The notes under the pieces were generated by a model. The model ran no database searches, was not told the DNA's origin, and saw nothing but the letters and a program-made list of their open reading frames with translations. A program made the translations under genes and the position numbers. Of a DNA stretch of 64,000 bases, positions 35,061-45,103 are shown piece by piece. Numbering within the stretch: position 1 is the stretch's first letter; every line of letters starts with the position of its first letter. Origin of the DNA: Spirodela intermedia (lineage: Eukaryota > Streptophyta > Magnoliopsida > Alismatales > Araceae); assembly GCA_902729315.2 (NCBI GenBank), contig LR746281.1, positions 3,098,501-3,162,500 on the forward strand, given 5' to 3'.

Positions 35061-36877
35061 CAAAAATAGGGAAAAAAAAAGGCGGCGTTAACTCAACTCT
35101 CCAAAATAAGGTCGAAGAAGTCAACAGCTCATCAACACACGTTGACATATCTTCTCCTCGATACCGTCAAACGAGGGGTGGAAAGCATCGAAAGGTCCAG
35201 ACCCCCTCCTAATATCATGTTATCTAACACCCATGGACTACAAGTAAAAAAGCCAACTTTTTTTGACTTACATTTGCAGGGACTTTTAAACGAAGAGAAT
35301 GGTTTTGGTTTATATAATTCAGCCAGTCGTAGGGACTAAAACATAATTTTCCCTCTATACCTAACAACCCTTGTTCATCTCCTTTGTTTTGCCGGGTATT
35401 GACCTGTCCTTTGCAGATGTGACGGCGGGATTTCCATGGGTCGGAGAGATTTATCCTTCCCGAATTGCAGGCCGCCACGTATATGGGGATTTGGTCAGAG
35501 TCGCCTCGCGTGTCGAAGAAAAGACAAGAAGACAGCTGTGATGTCTTTCCACGCGTCGTTTTCTCTGTCGTTTCCTTCCCTGAGTCCACGTAGGTCCTGT
35601 TCCTGATCGTTCAGCGGATAGGGATCGATCACCTTGCTCTCTCTCTCTCTCTCTCTCTCCGTTGTTGGCCCCGAATGGATTCGAAGTGTACGTAAACAAT
35701 AAGGTTGTGCATAACAGAGCCTTGCCGACACGGAGCATTAAAGCACGTACGCAACTATTTCTCTCTCTTCCTCTCCCCTCCCTCTGCCTCTCTTTCTCTC
35801 TCTGTGGGCCCAAGGAAGAAGACCCATCCGGTCCCTGGGGGCTTGTCTGATGATCATCCACATCGAACCAAAGGACGCTGAAACGGATCCATCGGATCTC
35901 CGCCTCGAGGGAACTCGAGATCTCCTGAGCACCACCCGATCTCCAGATCCCTCCAGAGCAGATGCTTCCACTTGCAAGGATTTCGTGAACTACTGGGCAA
36001 CCCCATCCAACGCCTTTTTATTTTTCCCTCGCAAACCATTATTGAAAACTCTAACACTTTATCTTGGATCGGACCCAGAAGACGAGACCGCGCCGACAGG
36101 CAGGCACGTACATCCCCACTAAAGGCGACCTGAGAAGCCGACATCTTGCTGGGAGGCCCGCCACAACGCCAAACCGCAGGCTCAGAAGGGAGACTCGTCA
36201 ACGGCGTGCGTTCACATCTCACAGCAATCCCCGCCTCCCTCTCTCTTCTGGAAATGGATACGATAAACGTACCTGCTAGGTCAACAGCGACAGAGTTGAC
36301 TAAAAAACGAATATTTTAAGACTGGATTGGGTGGGGCTGTGATTTGGCAAAGTATCTTCGCAAGGAAAATAGGGGATCCAAGCTGAGCCTCGCGTGGTCT
36401 ATAACGCCATTAAATTCATGCAGTTATGGCCTAAATGGTGAATTTTATAATTAATATTACAGGTGCTCTGATATATTTAAAAATTAGAAAAATCATCTCG
36501 AGTGAATCTGGGATGACCGACCAGGAGATTCGATGTGCCCATTTTGCGGCTCATTTGCCGAGTTTTTCCTAGCCTTTATGTACCTTGTTCGCCTGTGCGC
36601 TTCACTTACCCAAGATAAGCTCGTAGTGCTGAGAAGTAAATCGATCTCAGAAGAATGGGAATGAGAATGAGAATGAGGATTTCTAGTTGATTGTTGTCTG
36701 AATCTAAGCACCGGACATCCACCAACGAGAAAAGAAAAGTCGGTGGGGTTTTTGGAGTGAGACGTGGGGGGTCCGCGGCCCAGAGGCTGCGTCGCCGCCA
36801 GCCCCCGGCGATCGTCGCCTTCCCACGTCGCCCCTGGTATTGGACTTCCACGATGACGGCGGGAGAGATGACCTCTG

Positions 36878-36910
<33 letters not shown>

Positions 36911-37160
36911 ACGGCGACAACAGTAGGAGAGATTAGTTTTCTCTTCTCCCTCCCCGTTACCCTCGGAGGGAGCTTCCCGGAACGGGAGGGGCCCTCCCTC
37001 TCTCTCTCTATACCTTGCAGACATTAATAGATACCTCTTGGTCAGCCGTCACCACGTGCCGTCGACCGGCAAAAAAGGAAAACTTTAATCTGTTCTCGTC
37101 GTCGACCAAAGGTAGCTGTTTTATTCAGGAATGCAAGCATACGTGGGCATCATCACGTCC
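35061..37160. other. Promoter-like region without an identified gene
   Basis: Base composition is closer to genic DNA, with CT tracts at 35,639-35,659 and 36,875-36,909 and several TTGAC/GTCAAC cores. Open frames on both strands (for example 35,224-35,589, 35,854-36,222 and 36,493-36,912, minus) encode Arg/Glu or Ser/Leu runs from microsatellites and no domain I know. It lies about 3.8 kb upstream of the ERF1/2-like gene. No function can be assigned. Confidence 0.4.
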
Positions 37161-37714
37161 CGAGTTTCAATCCAGAATATTTCAGGTTTATTAAAGAAAG
37201 CAGGTGTGGCTCCTAATCAACTGGAGTTGTTTATTTTATTCTTTACGCGAAGAAACTCTGATCTCTACACCAAGATATCGAATATAATTTGAATGTAGAA
37301 AAAAATTAGCACATATATGGTATTATAAATTGGTTTATTGACGATCAGTACCCACAACACATTTTGTACCAGTATGAGATTATCAGATCATTGAAACATT
37401 TATATTTTATGTGAAAATTTAGACCCATCTTACTTGTCTCTAGACTCTAGAATGTGGCAAGAAGCACTTGAACTTTTTGTGCTAAAACTAGCTTTTATTG
37501 ACCAAAAGTCGCTTGTTTTAGTAAAGCTTTAACATAAAAAAAAAGAGGTTAATACTTAGAATCTTACATAGTATTTAGAAATAAATTTCGACAAGAATTT
37601 CACAACGTGACATCTACCAAGAAGGGTTATTTGAATATCCAAAACCTTAGGTTATTCACAATAATGTGTCATGAAAATAACCACCAAGTCAACCCACTTT
37701 GTTACCTACCTTTC

Positions 37715-37752
<38 letters not shown>

Positions 37753-40376
37753 CCTCCCTCCCCCTTCCTATATATGACCTTTTTTATTAACAATAATGAT
37801 GATACAATTATTCTCAACTTGGGATTCAGCAAATAGTACAAAAACTCACACAAAGTTTGATTATTTCTCCCATTTTAATATCATGTATTGTTCTAAGATG
37901 TTCAAAGCAAAGACATGCAAAGTCAGTCATCCCATGGAGAAGGGGATGTGGGATAAAATATGTTCAAAGGCTTCAATGTCCACTCCCCACACCTCTAGTC
38001 TTTATCAGTTTTTTTCTGTTCTGTTTCCATTAGACTATGGATACTAGTTAATTTCTAATTACCCAACCTCTCTCTTTTGATATGTAAAGAGTTAAGGGCT
38101 TTCAATATGCATTAATAACTCTCTAACATCACCAATCATTTACACTAGTTCACATAACAGACAAAAAAAAATCTCACAATGTGGATTATCACTCATCTAC
38201 ATGGATCTACCACCTGGTTTAACTAATGTTTCATAGTTATTTCACCAGTACTACATCATTTAATTTTGGTGTCAACTTCATGAGGAAGCAAAAAAGTATA
38301 GGATTTATCAAATTTTAATAAGATTGAGATACATAAATGTCAAGATGTCTCTTGAATTTATGCTTTGTTTTTTTTTCATGCCAACAAGTCACTATAATGC
38401 TTCACAAGTGGTGAATTAAAATATTACCTATTTATCATTTCTAGAAATGGTTAGTCTTAACAAAGTTCAATTAAAATTATAGTTTAAATTAATATCTAGT
38501 AAATTACTTCCAAGTTCCCCATAATTACTAAAAACTAATCAAACTCTTTGTCTATGAATTACAACAAGGAAAATGAAAGAATTGACTAAAATATCACAAT
38601 TGTGTTACACACACAAGATTGTAGTTCCAATTCAGATCATAAAGGTTACAATATTGAACACACTATGATATTATTATCAAATTATTCACAAATAGAATCC
38701 TGAACACTCAATCATATTATTATCAATCCTGAACACCATCATTTTTTGTGTGTTCAATGTACTTTAATCGATAAAAAGATGTGCAATTAACAATGTAGTG
38801 GCTTATAGGCCTTATCCTTCAAAATCTACTTGAAATTCTTCAAGTATGAAATACATTTTACTATATAGTAATATGAAACAAACTCTCTACTCAATATTAT
38901 CAATTTATCCAATGTCAATAATTTTATGCTATAATATTAAATTTCAACCCTCACATTTAGAGGTCATGATGTCCTTAGAATTATCAATTTATTTCCTTCA
39001 TGAATTATTCAATTATATGGACTTGACTTGAAGCCTCAAACAATATTGAAAATGAATTAGATTGTCATCACTGTATAAAATTTAAATACTTATCAGTTGG
39101 GAGTTATGTTTAAAAGCTGTAGTGTAGAATAAATCAAGTATGTTAAGCTTGATATTTTATGTATACTAGAAGTTCTGCTTCACAATAGTAATGTATAAAA
39201 AGGTTAATATTTCAATACATTCAAATTATGTTGTGAAACACAAGTATCATAATCAAGAACAATATGTAACAAACCATGTACATCAAAAGAAATATTTCAA
39301 TTCATGAAAAAAATTCAAAATAGTAGAATATATCAAAGTCGATATGTGAGTGTGTATAGAGGTAAGTTGCAAAACAACTAAGATTTCAAGCTCACTAAAT
39401 TAATGTATGAATGAGAAGTTACTTTACATAAAAGAAGTATATTAAGGCTGATATATTAATAGCTATAATGTAGAGAAACATACTTTAATATATCAAGCTT
39501 AAGAAGTCATTATATGAAGAACAATATTGTATAACAAAAATCATATCAAGCTTAATATATCTAGAATGGTAAGCATGCTTAAGATTTCTCGTGTTTGGTT
39601 TCCTAAAGCTAAATCACTTTAAAAAATAAGTATTGGAGACATGAACGCCTAGAGTTGTGAATTTATTAAAGGTGAGCTAAATCTTCATATTTAGCTTTAC
39701 TATCTATGGATGTTGGAACATTCATAAAGTATTTATGAAGAGTAATGTCAACCCAGATGGCTGAAACACCTTAAATTGTGTGAATTTCATACTTGATCGT
39801 ATAAATTACCCATAAAGAGTACAATCATCTAAATTATAGCCTCCCTCTTTTATTCCATCATATCTATTTTTTAAAAAATGAACTATATTCAAATGATAAC
39901 CAATCACTCCCCACTCTTAATTTTTTCATTGGCTCATCAAACACATGATTCTATCATTACATGGAAATAAATAGTTACTAATACTAATCATTATTGTCAA
40001 AAATACATAATTATAAAATTTAACTCTTTAATTCAGTGGCGATAATCTCATTGAAATAGATTTTTCAAAAAATCTAACTTGCTGACTTTGGACTCATCTA
40101 ACCTTCCTAAAATCTAGCAGTACGACCCTTTTTGGTGTACCTCGTGCCATGACCCTTTTTTTCAAATCAGGATATTTGAATGGCAGGTAGAATGAGATCA
40201 ATAAAGTCAAATATATCCAGAAATACCATTTGTGGATGATAATCCGGATTGATCTACTAAAAAATTAAATTATTTTAATTTATTAAGACCAAGTAATCGT
40301 CTACCAGGTCATTGCAGAGAATAATACCAAGCCAATCTGTGATATTTTAGAAGGTTGGTCCTATCGACCATTATAC
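37161..40376. other. AT-rich intergenic spacer
   Basis: AT-rich sequence with a CT-rich tract at 37,711-37,765. Short frames at 37,796-38,047 and 38,846-39,031 have no motif. I see no gene or complete transposon. Confidence 0.6.
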
Positions 40377-40477
40377 TTGTCTCCGGGTCACTGTGAAATT
40401 ATTAAAACGCAAAAGAATTCTCTCTCACTGGCGAGGACGGAAACGTCGCGGCCCCGCTCCGACGGATGTGGATGCCC

Positions 40478-40662
40478 CACGTGTCAAAGTAGGCCCCACA
40501 ATCGATGTAGACGGCCCGACTCTGATGGTCATTTAGTCCGTTCCGTGGTTGACGCTAACGCTGATGACGTCATGCCATCTCGTCCGAAGGGCACGTGGCG
40601 ATAGCCAGCTACACGTGGCAGACCTTACATGTGCGCAATGCAAAACGCGAATTCGTCACGTG
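40478..40662 (+). promoter_or_regulatory. ACGT-element cluster upstream of the ERF1/2-like gene
   Basis: Four CACGTG boxes (40478-40483, 40592-40597, 40612-40617, 40657-40662) and one palindromic TGACGTCA (40565-40572) lie within 185 bp, about 210-400 bp upstream of the TATA box. CACGTG is a bZIP/bHLH site; TGACGTCA is a TGA-type bZIP site. The density is well above chance for six- to eight-base palindromes. Regulatory role is inferred. Confidence 0.65.
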
Positions 40663-40873
40663 CAATCGCTCATCCTCATCCAGTCCACTTATTAGCGCAC
40701 GCGCACAGAACGTTCCGACGCTTCATTTCCGCGATGACTAAGAGAGAGAGAGAGAGAGAGAGAGAGCGCGCGTCTAGAGAAAGATCACTCGAAAAAACTA
40801 AAACAGGTCTACGAGAGAGAGAGAGAGAGAGTGGAGGTGTGAACCTTCCCTGGAGGCTTCCTTTGGCCGCTAT

Positions 40874-40881
40874 TATATAAA
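40874..40881 (+). promoter_or_regulatory. TATA box of the ERF1/2-like gene
   Basis: TATATAAA, 83 bp before the ATG at 40964, predicting a start of transcription near 40,905 and a leader of about 60 nt rich in GAA repeats. Confidence 0.7.
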
Positions 40882-40907
40882 CCCAGCTGAGCTGAGAGTC
40901 CAGCAAA

Positions 40908-40919
40908 ATGAAATACTGA
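40908..40919 (+). promoter_or_regulatory. Three-codon upstream ORF
   Basis: ATG AAA TAC TGA lies about 27-34 bp after the TATA box. Whether it is in the mRNA depends on the exact transcription start, which falls within a few bases of it. Confidence 0.35.
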
Positions 40920-40963
40920 CGGATCACCGCGGGAGCAGAAGAAAGAAGAAGAAGAAGAAGAAT

Positions 40964-41914
40964 ATGTACCAGAGCAGAGAGGAGGCGGTGCTCCGGAGCA
41001 TAAGGGAGCATCTCCTCGCGGCGGAGGAGTCACCGGGCTCCTCTTCCTCCTGCTGCACCTCCGCTGGGTTCCCCGCGGGAGCGGTGGCGCCACCGCCGCC
41101 GCCGCCGAGAGCGTACCAGCGGAGCTCGAGCTTCGGGAGCCTGATGCCGTGCCTCACCGAGAACTGGGGCGACCTCCCGCTCAAGGTCGACGACTCCGAG
41201 GACATGGTCCTCTTCGGCATCCTCCGCGACGCTGTCTCCGCCGGCTGGGTCCCCTCCCTCGCCGGCCCCGCCACCGTCAAGCCGGAGCCCTGGTTCTTGC
41301 CGGAGGAGGAGGAACCCACCGCGCCCGCCGAGCACCAGCACCAGCAGCTATGCGGCGGCGCGGCGGAGGTGCCACAGCCAGCGGCGGCGCCGGCCCCGGT
41401 GCCGGTGCCGTCGAAGGGGAGACACTACCGCGGCGTGCGGCAGCGGCCGTGGGGGAAGTTCGCAGCGGAGATAAGGGACCCGGCGAAGAACGGCGCCCGC
41501 GTGTGGCTCGGCACCTACGAGACGGCAGAGGAGGCCGCCGTCGCCTACGACCGCGCCGCCTTCCGCATGCGCGGCTCCCGCGCCCTCCTCAACTTCCCCC
41601 TCCGCATCTGCGCCGCCGCCGACGAGCCCCCCCCTTCTCACCAGCCGCCGGCCCCCAAGCGGCCCTCGCCGGAGACCCCAAGCGGCTCTTCCTTCTCCTC
41701 CATCTCCTCCATCTCCTCTGCATCGTCATCGTCATCCTTATCGCCATCGCCATCGTCGTCGTCATCGTCCCCCAAGAGGACGAGAACGTCGGAGCTCGGC
41801 GAGTCGCCTTCTCCGGAGCCGGCGAGCCATTCTCTCCCCTGCTCCATCATCACCGTCACATCGCCCAACAACTGCTGGCTGGTCGGACTCGAGATGGGCC
41901 TCAACGCGGAGTAG
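40964..41914 (+). CDS. AP2/ERF transcription factor, group IXa (ERF1A/ERF2-like)
   Basis: A nuclear activator expected to bind GCC boxes in ethylene/jasmonate defence promoters. Intronless, 316 residues, with very GC-rich codon use. The N-terminus [13 protein letters not shown] is the group IX helix. [19 protein letters not shown] (about 63-81) followed by LFGILRDA is the acidic group IXa motif seen in Arabidopsis ERF1A and ERF2. The AP2 domain spans about 155-212 ([20 protein letters not shown], then [20 protein letters not shown]). The stretch [13 protein letters not shown] also agrees with ERF1A/ERF2. A Pro/Ser-rich tail with a run of serines and PKRTRTSE (likely nuclear import signal) follows. 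The start is supported by the TATA box 83 bp upstream and by the conserved MYxx beginning. It lies about 25 kb from the group IXb ERF at 15.2-16.1 kb, in divergent orientation. Confidence 0.95.
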   Translation: MYQSREEAVLRSIREHLLAAEESPGSSSSCCTSAGFPAGAVAPPPPPPRAYQRSSSFGSLMPCLTENWGDLPLKVDDSEDMVLFGILRDAVSAGWVPSLAGPATVKPEPWFLPEEEEPTAPAEHQHQQLCGGAAEVPQPAAAPAPVPVPSKGRHYRGVRQRPWGKFAAEIRDPAKNGARVWLGTYETAEEAAVAYDRAAFRMRGSRALLNFPLRICAAADEPPPSHQPPAPKRPSPETPSGSSFSSISSISSASSSSSLSPSPSSSSSSPKRTRTSELGESPSPEPASHSLPCSIITVTSPNNCWLVGLEMGLNAE

Positions 41915-41954
41915 TAAGCCTGCAAGTGCTCCGTCCTTTGCAGCCCGGTGGTAA

Positions 41955-41993
<39 letters not shown>

Positions 41994-42479
41994 GTGGACG
42001 GTAGGTAGTATAGAAGAGCCCCCGAGAAAGGAGGGGGGAAGGTGGGCCCTGCCGGCCGTCCATTGGGGTTTTGTGAGGGGTGTCGTATCCATTCCTGGTT
42101 ATCTGTACAAACGGAGGATTAGTAGAAATAATTAAAAAAAAGGTGCCCGCTTTATTTCGCGTATTGGATGGAATGAATTCCCCGACCCGGGAGGATAAGA
42201 CGGCCCATAATGTGGGGCCCACTTGGCAACCTGAGCCCAAAGCGATGAGGAATATCCCACAGCGAAGCGCGGGCCCACCAAGCGAGCAGCTCCATCGGAG
42301 GAGGCCACCTCAGCCGCTGGAGGTGACTATAATGGTCCACTGCTAGCTGTAACGCACATCCAGATGATGACGTCATACGTCACGCCAACGATACTTTTTC
42401 GCCACCACCACCACCACCGAGGATAAATCGGCAGGGAAAATTTACGATAAGCCCCTGAGGGCGACAGGTTCCCCCAGAG
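41915..42479. other. 3' flank of the ERF1/2-like gene
   Basis: Probable 3' UTR and downstream DNA. A second palindromic TGACGTCA occurs at 42368-42375, next to another ACGTCA. The open frame on the minus strand across 41,638-42,240 is a shadow of the Ser-rich ERF tail and the GA repeat. Confidence 0.5.
41959..41991 (+). repeat. (GA)n tract in the probable ERF 3' UTR
   Basis: Uninterrupted GA repeat 45 bp after the ERF stop codon. A second GA tract at 40,741-40,767 flanks the promoter on the other side. Confidence 0.85.
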
Positions 42480-43205
42480 AGAGAAAGGGAGAAGATGATC
42501 AAAGCGCCATCGCAGACTGCTAGAGAGAGAGAGAGAGAGAGAGAGAAGGTTTCACAGAGTATACCAGTGAAGAGCAACGGTCAAAGGCGATGAGACGGAC
42601 GACGACCTGAGAGTTTTACTCAGAGAGATAGAGAGAGAGAGAAAGCGAGTACGAGGGAAAGTTATAGAGATAGGTAAGAAGCTTGGGGCGGAGTGAGTTC
42701 TAGTCATTAATGTAGAGAGAGAGAGAGAGAGGGGGGGGAGTACGAGGGAAAGATATGTACAAAGAGGTAAAGAGGTAAGAAGTTTGCGGCGGAGTTCTAG
42801 AGAGAGCCACTAATGTAGAGAGAGAGAGAGAGAGAGATGAAATGCCCTGCGACGGGCCTACTCGAAACTTCTAGAGAAGTATGTAGAGAGCTAATCAAAA
42901 TCCCTGCGGCGGAGAAAGAAGAATGATGTTTGGAGAGTCGCAGAACCCTTCCCCAGCTGATGCCCCGAGGGAGTTAGAGAGAGTCCTGTGGCTGACGGCA
43001 TGGGGGAGTTGGGATAGAGGGGTTAGAGAGAGAATAAGGTGCGAGGACGAGAACAAATCAAACTCTTAGATAACGACTAGAGAGATACAGAGAGCGAGAC
43101 AGGTGCCCACGTGTATGAACCACGGTGGCCAAAAATTCCGGGCCACGAGCACCCATACTACTGCCCCTCACTCTGAATAGTTTGACCCAGCCCACCAAGA
43201 GAGAG

Positions 43206-43246
<41 letters not shown>

Positions 43247-43260
43247 GAGAGAAGGCGGGG
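42480..43260. repeat. GA-rich tandem repeat region
   Basis: Multiple (GA)n tracts joined by a longer unit. Two adjacent ~95-110-bp copies share GAGTACGAGGGAAAG, AGGTAAGAAG, GCGGAGT, TTCTAG and TAATGTAGAGAGAG (about 42,644-42,730 and 42,731-42,838). Further GA tracts run at 43,204-43,240. No coding content. Confidence 0.7.
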
Positions 43261-43394
43261 AAGGGGGGTCAAATCTTCTCACGAGATAATCAGACCCCCG
43301 TCCCAAAACAAAACTGGGCAGAAACTGTGAACGGTCCAGAGGAGGAGAAGGAAGGGGGAATAAAAGAGGAGGATCCAGCACGGCCCGTCCTCTG

Positions 43395-43567
43395 CTAATG
43401 CTGCTCTCTCATCGGGTGTCGCCTCCTGCACGGCCAAGAAACCGCCTGAATGAGCCCTCCTCTTCACCCCGACAACGCTATACATTGAAAGAAACAAGAC
43501 TCCTGGCCAGAGACGGCCAACTGCTAGGTTCCAACAGGATCTATATATATATATATATATAGATAGA

Positions 43568-43613
<46 letters not shown>

Positions 43614-45036
43614 TTATGCGCATAAGTATCTATCTCAATCACACAAAGGGCACCCACCTTCCAGTTAAAAAACAGAAGAACACCCAGTTTTCCTCTTAGA
43701 AAACAGACGTATTTTAGGATTTTTAGGGTTCGCCGAGATGGTTCATGTTTCCCAGTTTCTTTGTTTTTCTTCCTTTTTAACTATTAATGATTCCTGAGAT
43801 GCCCAAGAAAGGTGGACCCTTTCATGTTCATCAAACCGGGTAAAAGAAACGCAGAGTCCCGCTAGCCAATGCTTGAAGGTGACTTTGAGAGAGAGAGAGA
43901 GAGAGATAGAGAGAGGAAGTAGGTGGCGGGGAGGTACCTCTTGGGGCGGGCTCTGTCCTCCTCGTAGTCCATCACTCCTCCAGGTTCAGAGTAGAGGATC
44001 TCGGCGTTGCCCCGTAAGTCCAAGTCGGCCTGCTTAAATTGTGGAACTTCTGCCACCAAGTAAGTAAGACACATCGACTGACATTGCCCATTATTGAAGA
44101 TGCCCAAACCAGTAACTATTACGATCAACAGGCCCATAAATCCTCTCTTTAGATCTCATAAAACTATGGTTTCCGTTGGTCTTAATCAAGTTGCTAAAGA
44201 ACGCGTGATCCTGGCCACGAAAGAATCCCTTAAACGGGTAGCAGTGAAGAACGATACAGGCATGCATAATGGAGAAAGAGGGAAGGAAGCAGAGACTTGG
44301 GGGGCTGAATTCTTTTCTCCTTTCAGAAAATTTGTTCATCAAACGGGCTGAGTTCTGATGAGAAGAAAGAGGGAAGGAAGGCATGAATTATGAATATTCT
44401 CATCAGAACCCACAAAACTATAGTCTTTGGCGAGGTTAATAAAGTTTCTTATCAACGGGGTAGATAGTTTCTGGCCGCAGAAGATAGGATTGTTCCCTAA
44501 ATGGGTAGTATATAGCAGCCGTCTACAGGCATGAATCACAGAGAAAGAAGGAAAGATTGGGCAAGATTGGAAAAAAATTGATGAAATCGGAAGGATATTT
44601 AAATCGTTTCTCTTACCTTAAGGGATTTCTTCATCTCGTCCACCTTCTCTTCGATGTCCTTGCGGTGTTTCTTATGTTCTTCGCTCATCATGTCCGCCCA
44701 CTTGATCTTGTCTTGGATGGAATTGAGAAGGCTATCGGAAGTGCTCAACCTGCGAAACACATCAGCAAAACGATTAATAGCCAATGACCCCCCTCCACTT
44801 GAGGGTTGGCCAATTCGGCCGCCCTTGCAAAGAACACACCCAAGAGAGAAATAAATAAAGAACCAAGATATAGCGCTTAAGAACCATATCCGAAAGCATG
44901 ATTATTCAAATATAGACCCGTCGGCCTCCTAGATCTTCCTTACCAACTCATCTGCCCAGGTAGGAACAGGGCGATTTACTCAGAAAATGTCTCATACAAA
45001 ATCACGACAGTTCAAGTCGGTTAAAGAGAGAAAAAA

Positions 45037-45103
<67 letters not shown>

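Noticed and set aside
36493-36912. 139-codon minus-strand open frame
   Set aside because: It begins with a poly-(Arg-Glu) run translated from a CT microsatellite and contains no domain.
41149-42135. 328-codon plus-strand open frame
   Set aside because: It overlaps the ERF1/2-like gene in another frame and consists of Arg/Pro/Ala runs typical of shadow frames in GC-rich coding DNA; the AP2 domain is in the other frame.
41638-42240. 200-codon minus-strand open frame
   Set aside because: Antisense shadow of the Ser-rich ERF tail and the GA tract, giving poly-Asp/Glu and SLSLSL stretches without a domain.
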